Source: Chloroflexota bacterium
GTDB taxonomy: Bacteria; Chloroflexota; Anaerolineae; Anaerolineales; Villigracilaceae
DNA length: 10,000 nt
Direction of reading: 5' to 3'
NCBI GenBank assembly: GCA_020217065.1
Contig: JAIWOB010000150.1
Coordinates: 1-10,000 of the forward strand
In this document: positions 6,224 through 10,000 of the stretch, one piece after another
How positions within the stretch are numbered: the stretch's first letter is position 1
How the letters are laid out: every line of letters starts with the position of its first letter
Made by a program: the position numbers and the translations under genes
The notes under the pieces: model-generated
Databases searched by the model: none
Seen by the model: the letters and a program-made list of their open reading frames with translations, nothing else
What the model was told of the DNA's origin: nothing

Positions 6224-8119
6224 ATGCGAGTCATCGGAACGGCAGGTCATGTAGACCACGGAAAATCCACCTTGATTGCGGCGCTGACAGGCGCGCACCC
6301 CGACCGCCTGAAGGAAGAACAAATCCGCGAAATGACCATCGAGCTGGGCTTCGGCTGGCTGACCCTGCCCAGAAGCGGAGAGGTCGGCATTGTGGATGTG
6401 CCGGGACACCGCGATTTCATTGAGAACATGCTTGCGGGCGTCGGAGGAATAGACGCCGCGCTGCTGGTCATCGCCGCCGACGAAGGCTTGATGCCCCAAA
6501 CCAGGGAACATCTGGCAATCCTTGATTTGCTGCAAATTTCTAGCGGAGTCATCGTCCTCACGAAAACCGACCTCGTCCCCGACGCGGAATGGCTGGACTT
6601 GATGGAAGCGGACATCCGCAACGCCGTAAGCGAAACTGTCATGAAAGACGCGCCGATTGTGCGCGTTTCCGCAAAGACAAAAGACGGGTTAAACGACCTT
6701 CTCGCCGTTCTCGACAGAACGCTGGAAGAAAAACCTCAGCGGGCAGATTTGAACCGTCCGCGCCTGCCGATTGACCGCGTCTTCACCATGAGCGGTTTCG
6801 GAACGGTGGTCACCGGCACGCTCAGCGACGGCTGCTTCTCTCTTGGCGAAGAGGTGGAAATTCTGCCAAGCGGCAAGAAAGGCAGAATTCGCGGTCTGCA
6901 AACGCATAAGAAAAAGGAAGACAAAGCCTTGCCCGGCTCGCGGACGGCAATTAACATCTCAGGCGTAGACGCAGAATCCATACAGCGGGGCGAAGTCGTG
7001 GCGCGCCCGGGTCAATACCAGGCGGTTCGCAGGCTGGACGCCCGGCTGCGCCTGCTAAGAGACGCCTCATCCCCCATTCGCCACGGCGATGAAGTGAAAT
7101 TCTTTGTTGGCGCAAGCGAGTCCATCGCCGTTTTGCGTCTCCTGGGGACGGAAGAACTCCAGCCCGGCGGCGAAGCGTGGATTCAGTTGGAGCTGCGCCA
7201 TCCCGTCGTGGCGGCGCGCGGCGACAAATACATTCTGCGAAGACCCTCTCCCAGCGAAACGCTGGGCGGCGGCGTCATCGTCAACCATCAACCAAAGGGA
7301 AGATACAAACGCTTCGACCAAGCCGCGCTGAACTCGCTTGAAGCGCTGGCAAAAGGAACGTCCGCTGAAATTCTTCTCCAAGCCGCCCTATCATTCGAAG
7401 CCGCCCCAATTCGTGAAATGATAGAAAAATCGCGCCTCGAGCCTTCGGCTGCCCAAGCCGCGCTTTTAGAATTGCTCGACAACGGGCGGCTGCTCGCTCT
7501 GGAAGACGGCGCGCCAACAACGACAAGCGGCGTCCTTGCAGCCGCTCTGCCGCGCTGGAATAACCTGCGCGAAAAAATATTGCAAAGCGTTGAAACGTAC
7601 CACCGGCAATTTCCGCTACGGCGCGGCATTCCGCGCGAGGAATTGAAAAGCAAATTAAAACTTCAACCCCGCATCTTCGGCGCAGTTATCCAAAAACTGA
7701 CCGCCGAGGGTTCTCTTTACAGCCGCTCAATCTGGATTGCCAAACCCGAGCATAAAATCGAATTCAGCGCCGCAGACCAAGCAAAAGCGGCGGAACTCAT
7801 GCGGGGCTTTGAAAGAAGCCCCCTCGCTCCGCCCAGCCTTAAAGAATGTCAAGCCCTGGCGGGAGAGGAAATCGTCAACGCCTTATTGGAATTGGGCGAA
7901 TTGACGGCAGTCTCGCAAGACGCGCTCTTCCGCACGACAGATTATCGCGCCATGCTGGAAAAAGTGCAGGCGGTCATCCGCGCAAAAGGAGACATTACCC
8001 TCGCGGAAGCCCGCGACGCCCTGCAAACGACGCGAAAATACGCGCAGGCTCTACTGGAACACATGGACGCCGTCGGAATCACCGTTCGAATTGGAGATTC
8101 GCGCAAACTAAAAGCGTGA
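6224..8119 (+). CDS. selB: Selenocysteine-specific elongation factor SelB
   Basis: Cytoplasmic translation GTPase that binds selenocysteyl-tRNA(Sec) and the SECIS hairpin of selenoprotein mRNAs, delivering selenocysteine at UGA codons. At 631 residues it is full length (E. coli about 614). The GTPase domain has P-loop GHVDHGKS (8-15), switch I REMTIELGF (35-43, Thr38), DVPGH (58-62), TKTD (113-116) and SAK (149-151). The TKxD in place of NKxD is usual for SelB and separates it from EF-Tu. Domain 2 carries FTMSGFGTVVTGTL (187-200) and domain 3 follows to about residue 365. The C-terminal half is a row of winged helices that bind the SECIS RNA. The last (about 570-631) has TTRKYAQALLEHMD and RIGDSRKL, matching the conserved end of SelB. 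The ATG has a good ribosome binding site. Upstream is a coiled-coil gene, downstream a histidine kinase 7 bases away. No selA, selD or tRNA(Sec) gene is in this window, so the other parts of the pathway must be elsewhere. Confidence 0.97.
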   Translation: MRVIGTAGHVDHGKSTLIAALTGAHPDRLKEEQIREMTIELGFGWLTLPRSGEVGIVDVPGHRDFIENMLAGVGGIDAALLVIAADEGLMPQTREHLAILDLLQISSGVIVLTKTDLVPDAEWLDLMEADIRNAVSETVMKDAPIVRVSAKTKDGLNDLLAVLDRTLEEKPQRADLNRPRLPIDRVFTMSGFGTVVTGTLSDGCFSLGEEVEILPSGKKGRIRGLQTHKKKEDKALPGSRTAINISGVDAESIQRGEVVARPGQYQAVRRLDARLRLLRDASSPIRHGDEVKFFVGASESIAVLRLLGTEELQPGGEAWIQLELRHPVVAARGDKYILRRPSPSETLGGGVIVNHQPKGRYKRFDQAALNSLEALAKGTSAEILLQAALSFEAAPIREMIEKSRLEPSAAQAALLELLDNGRLLALEDGAPTTTSGVLAAALPRWNNLREKILQSVETYHRQFPLRRGIPREELKSKLKLQPRIFGAVIQKLTAEGSLYSRSIWIAKPEHKIEFSAADQAKAAELMRGFERSPLAPPSLKECQALAGEEIVNALLELGELTAVSQDALFRTTDYRAMLEKVQAVIRAKGDITLAEARDALQTTRKYAQALLEHMDAVGITVRIGDSRKLKA

Positions 8120-8126
8120 GACCTCG

Positions 8127-10000
8127 ATGAGCCGCTTTTGGAAAAACTTTTTTGCGTCCCCTGTTTTTGAAGAAGAAGAACGAACGCGGCAGGCGTTTTT
8201 TCTCAACGTTATCGCCTGGGCGCTTTTCCTGGTCCCGCCGGTTTACTTTTTATACGTCGCCGCAATGATACCGGCCGATTTTTCCCGCGCCCTGGCGCAG
8301 GCGGCGGCGGCGGAAAGCGTCACGCTTTTCATCCTTTTGTTGACCCGGGCAAGGCAAATACGCGCTGCGACTCTCGTTCTCGTTGGCGGGCTATGGCTCT
8401 TTTTTACGGCTTCCGCCGTCACTGGAGCGGGCGTGCGCGGAGAATCTTACCTGCTCGGATACCCGCTCGCCATCATGATTGCGGGCATTCTCAAGAACCG
8501 CCGCGTCGCAATAGGCGTCACCGTTCTTTCCCTATTAACGGGATTGGGAATGGCGTACGCCGAAACGCGCGGATTATTTACCCCTGCCCACGTCAGCGCG
8601 CCGCTGGTTACCTGGATTATCAGTTTGGTCATCTTTCCGCTGACAATGATTCTGCAAACGCTCGCCGCCCGCGTCATCCACGACGCCCTGCGGCGCGCGC
8701 GGGAGAGCGAGGAACGATATAAATTAATCTCCGGGGTCATTTCCGATTACACCTTCGCCGCCGACGTGGGAAAAGACGGCAGCCTAAATCTCGTATGGAC
8801 TGCGGGCGCTTTTGAAAAAATCACCGGCTACACTTTAGAAGAATATGTCGCCGCCGGCGGCTGGCGGGCGCGTCTGCATCCGGACGATGTAGAAAAAGAC
8901 GCGCAGGATATGGAAAAATTACGTCGCGGAGAAAGCGTCGTCAATTCCGAGATTCGGACCTTTTCCAAAAACGGCGAAACGCGCTGGAATCGTATTTTCG
9001 CCCATCCCGTCTGGGATGAACGCGAAAACCGTCTGGCGCGAATCGTGGGCGCCGCGCAAGATATCAGCGCTCAGAAAAAGTCCGAAGAAATTCTCAAGGA
9101 AACCCTGCTGCGGCAGACCGCCATCCTCAACGGCATTCCCGATATGGCATGGATGAAAGACAAGGAAGGAAGATACATCGCCGTCAACGAGCAATTTATA
9201 CGCGCGGCGGGAAAGCCTCCTGAAGAAATCGTTGGAAAGACGGACTTCGAAATTTGGGAAAAGGAATTCGCCAACGCTTACCGCCGCGACGATTTAGACG
9301 TAACGCTAAACGCAAAACCAAAACGCATCGAGGAACTCCAGCAAGAAGCAAGCGGAAGGCAGTATTGGGTGGAGACCTTCAAAACCCCCATCGTCAACGA
9401 AGCGGGAGAAGTCACCGGCACAGTAGGCATCGCCCGCGAAATCACGGAGCGCAAGAAAGCCGAAATGGAGCGCGAAGCCCTGATACGGGAGCTGGAAACC
9501 AAGAACGCCGAACTTGAAAGATACACCTACACCGTCTCGCACGACCTTAAATCTCCGCTGGTGACCATACGCGGCTTCCTGGGATATTTGGAAAAAGAAA
9601 TCCTCGCCGGCGATATGGAAAAAGCAAAAAAGGATATCCGCCGTATCGAAGAAGCGACGAAGAAAATGCAGGCTCTGCTAAACGACTTATTGGAGCTTTC
9701 ACGCATCGGGCGTTTGATGAACCAGCCGGCTGAAGCGCTTTTCACCGATATCGCCAGGGAAGCCGTGGAATTGCTGCAAGGGCAAATCGAACTTCATAAA
9801 GCCTGCATCGAAATTATCGATTCGCCGGTCAAGGTTATCGGCGACCGCGTTCGGCTGACCGAAGTCGTCCAAAACCTTGTGGACAACGCGGTCAAATTCA
9901 TGGGAGACCAGCCCAGCCCCAAGGTGACAATCGGCGTTCAGGAAAACGAAGGCGGCGAAACGGTATTTTTTGTCCGCGATAACGGGATGGGCATCGAACC
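8127..10000 (+). CDS. Membrane PAS-PAS sensor histidine kinase (3' end outside window)
   Basis: Partial gene, 624 complete codons, open at the window edge. The product should be an inner-membrane sensor that autophosphorylates on histidine and passes phosphate to a response regulator, not seen here. The N-terminus has about six membrane helices (roughly 24-48, 54-75, 79-98, 107-123, 126-146, 157-184) without a large extracellular domain. PAS1 (about 193-315) has ITGYTLEEY and LHPDDVEKD and is of the PAS_3 type. PAS2 (about 325-445) has DKEGRYIAVNEQF and VGKTDFEIW, a PAS_4 type. A short helix (446-466) leads to the HisKA H-box YTVSHDLKSPL, with His472 the phosphorylation site. The ATPase domain shows the N-box VVQNLVDNAVKF (Asn583 and Asn587) and the start of the G1 box DNGMGIE (Asp618), where the window ends. 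The ATG lies 7 bases after the selB stop with only a weak ribosome binding site (GTGAG), so translation may be coupled to selB. The signal sensed is unknown. Confidence 0.95.
   Translation, partial: MSRFWKNFFASPVFEEEERTRQAFFLNVIAWALFLVPPVYFLYVAAMIPADFSRALAQAAAAESVTLFILLLTRARQIRAATLVLVGGLWLFFTASAVTGAGVRGESYLLGYPLAIMIAGILKNRRVAIGVTVLSLLTGLGMAYAETRGLFTPAHVSAPLVTWIISLVIFPLTMILQTLAARVIHDALRRARESEERYKLISGVISDYTFAADVGKDGSLNLVWTAGAFEKITGYTLEEYVAAGGWRARLHPDDVEKDAQDMEKLRRGESVVNSEIRTFSKNGETRWNRIFAHPVWDERENRLARIVGAAQDISAQKKSEEILKETLLRQTAILNGIPDMAWMKDKEGRYIAVNEQFIRAAGKPPEEIVGKTDFEIWEKEFANAYRRDDLDVTLNAKPKRIEELQQEASGRQYWVETFKTPIVNEAGEVTGTVGIAREITERKKAEMEREALIRELETKNAELERYTYTVSHDLKSPLVTIRGFLGYLEKEILAGDMEKAKKDIRRIEEATKKMQALLNDLLELSRIGRLMNQPAEALFTDIAREAVELLQGQIELHKACIEIIDSPVKVIGDRVRLTEVVQNLVDNAVKFMGDQPSPKVTIGVQENEGGETVFFVRDNGMGIE

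Noticed and set aside
8295..8313. GCG-type short tandem run in the kinase gene
   Set aside because: It is a poly-alanine patch (AQAAAAE) next to a membrane helix, within normal coding variation for this base composition.

Overview
The window is densely coding and carries seven protein genes. One reads leftward at the left edge and six read rightward across the rest. I see no mobile element, CRISPR array, rRNA or tRNA. The genome looks like a Chloroflexota bacterium of the Anaerolineae type. That placement is inference: it rests on the combination of a DUF3048 lipoprotein with a Pro/Thr-rich linker, a split complex I-like membrane operon, a coiled-coil gene beside selB and a PAS histidine kinase. 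No rRNA or other decisive marker gene is present.

Left part (38-1312, minus strand): a YerB-like DUF3048 lipoprotein, transcribed away from everything else. A 69-base divergent intergenic region (1313-1381) holds two back-to-back extended -10 promoters. They are exactly symmetric about an A7 tract and predict leaderless or nearly leaderless mRNAs on both sides.

Centre-left (1382-4942): a tight three-gene operon (1-base gap, then a 4-base overlap) of integral membrane proteins related to the antiporter-like and small membrane subunits of complex I and group 4 hydrogenases (NuoL/M/N and NuoK/HyfE types). No soluble redox subunits accompany them, and several residues of the canonical proton path are replaced. 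The operon ends in a short hairpin whose loop contains the promoter of the next gene.

Centre-right (5012-8119): an unrecognised soluble protein of 396 residues, almost entirely coiled coil, followed 21 bases later by a full-length selB, the selenocysteine-specific elongation factor. SelB implies that the organism makes selenoproteins, but selA, selC and selD are not in this window.

Right edge (8127 onward): a membrane-bound sensor histidine kinase with two PAS domains begins 7 bases after selB and is cut by the window end inside its ATPase domain. The run from the coiled-coil gene through selB to the kinase could be one transcript from the promoter at 4967-4975, since no terminator is visible between them.
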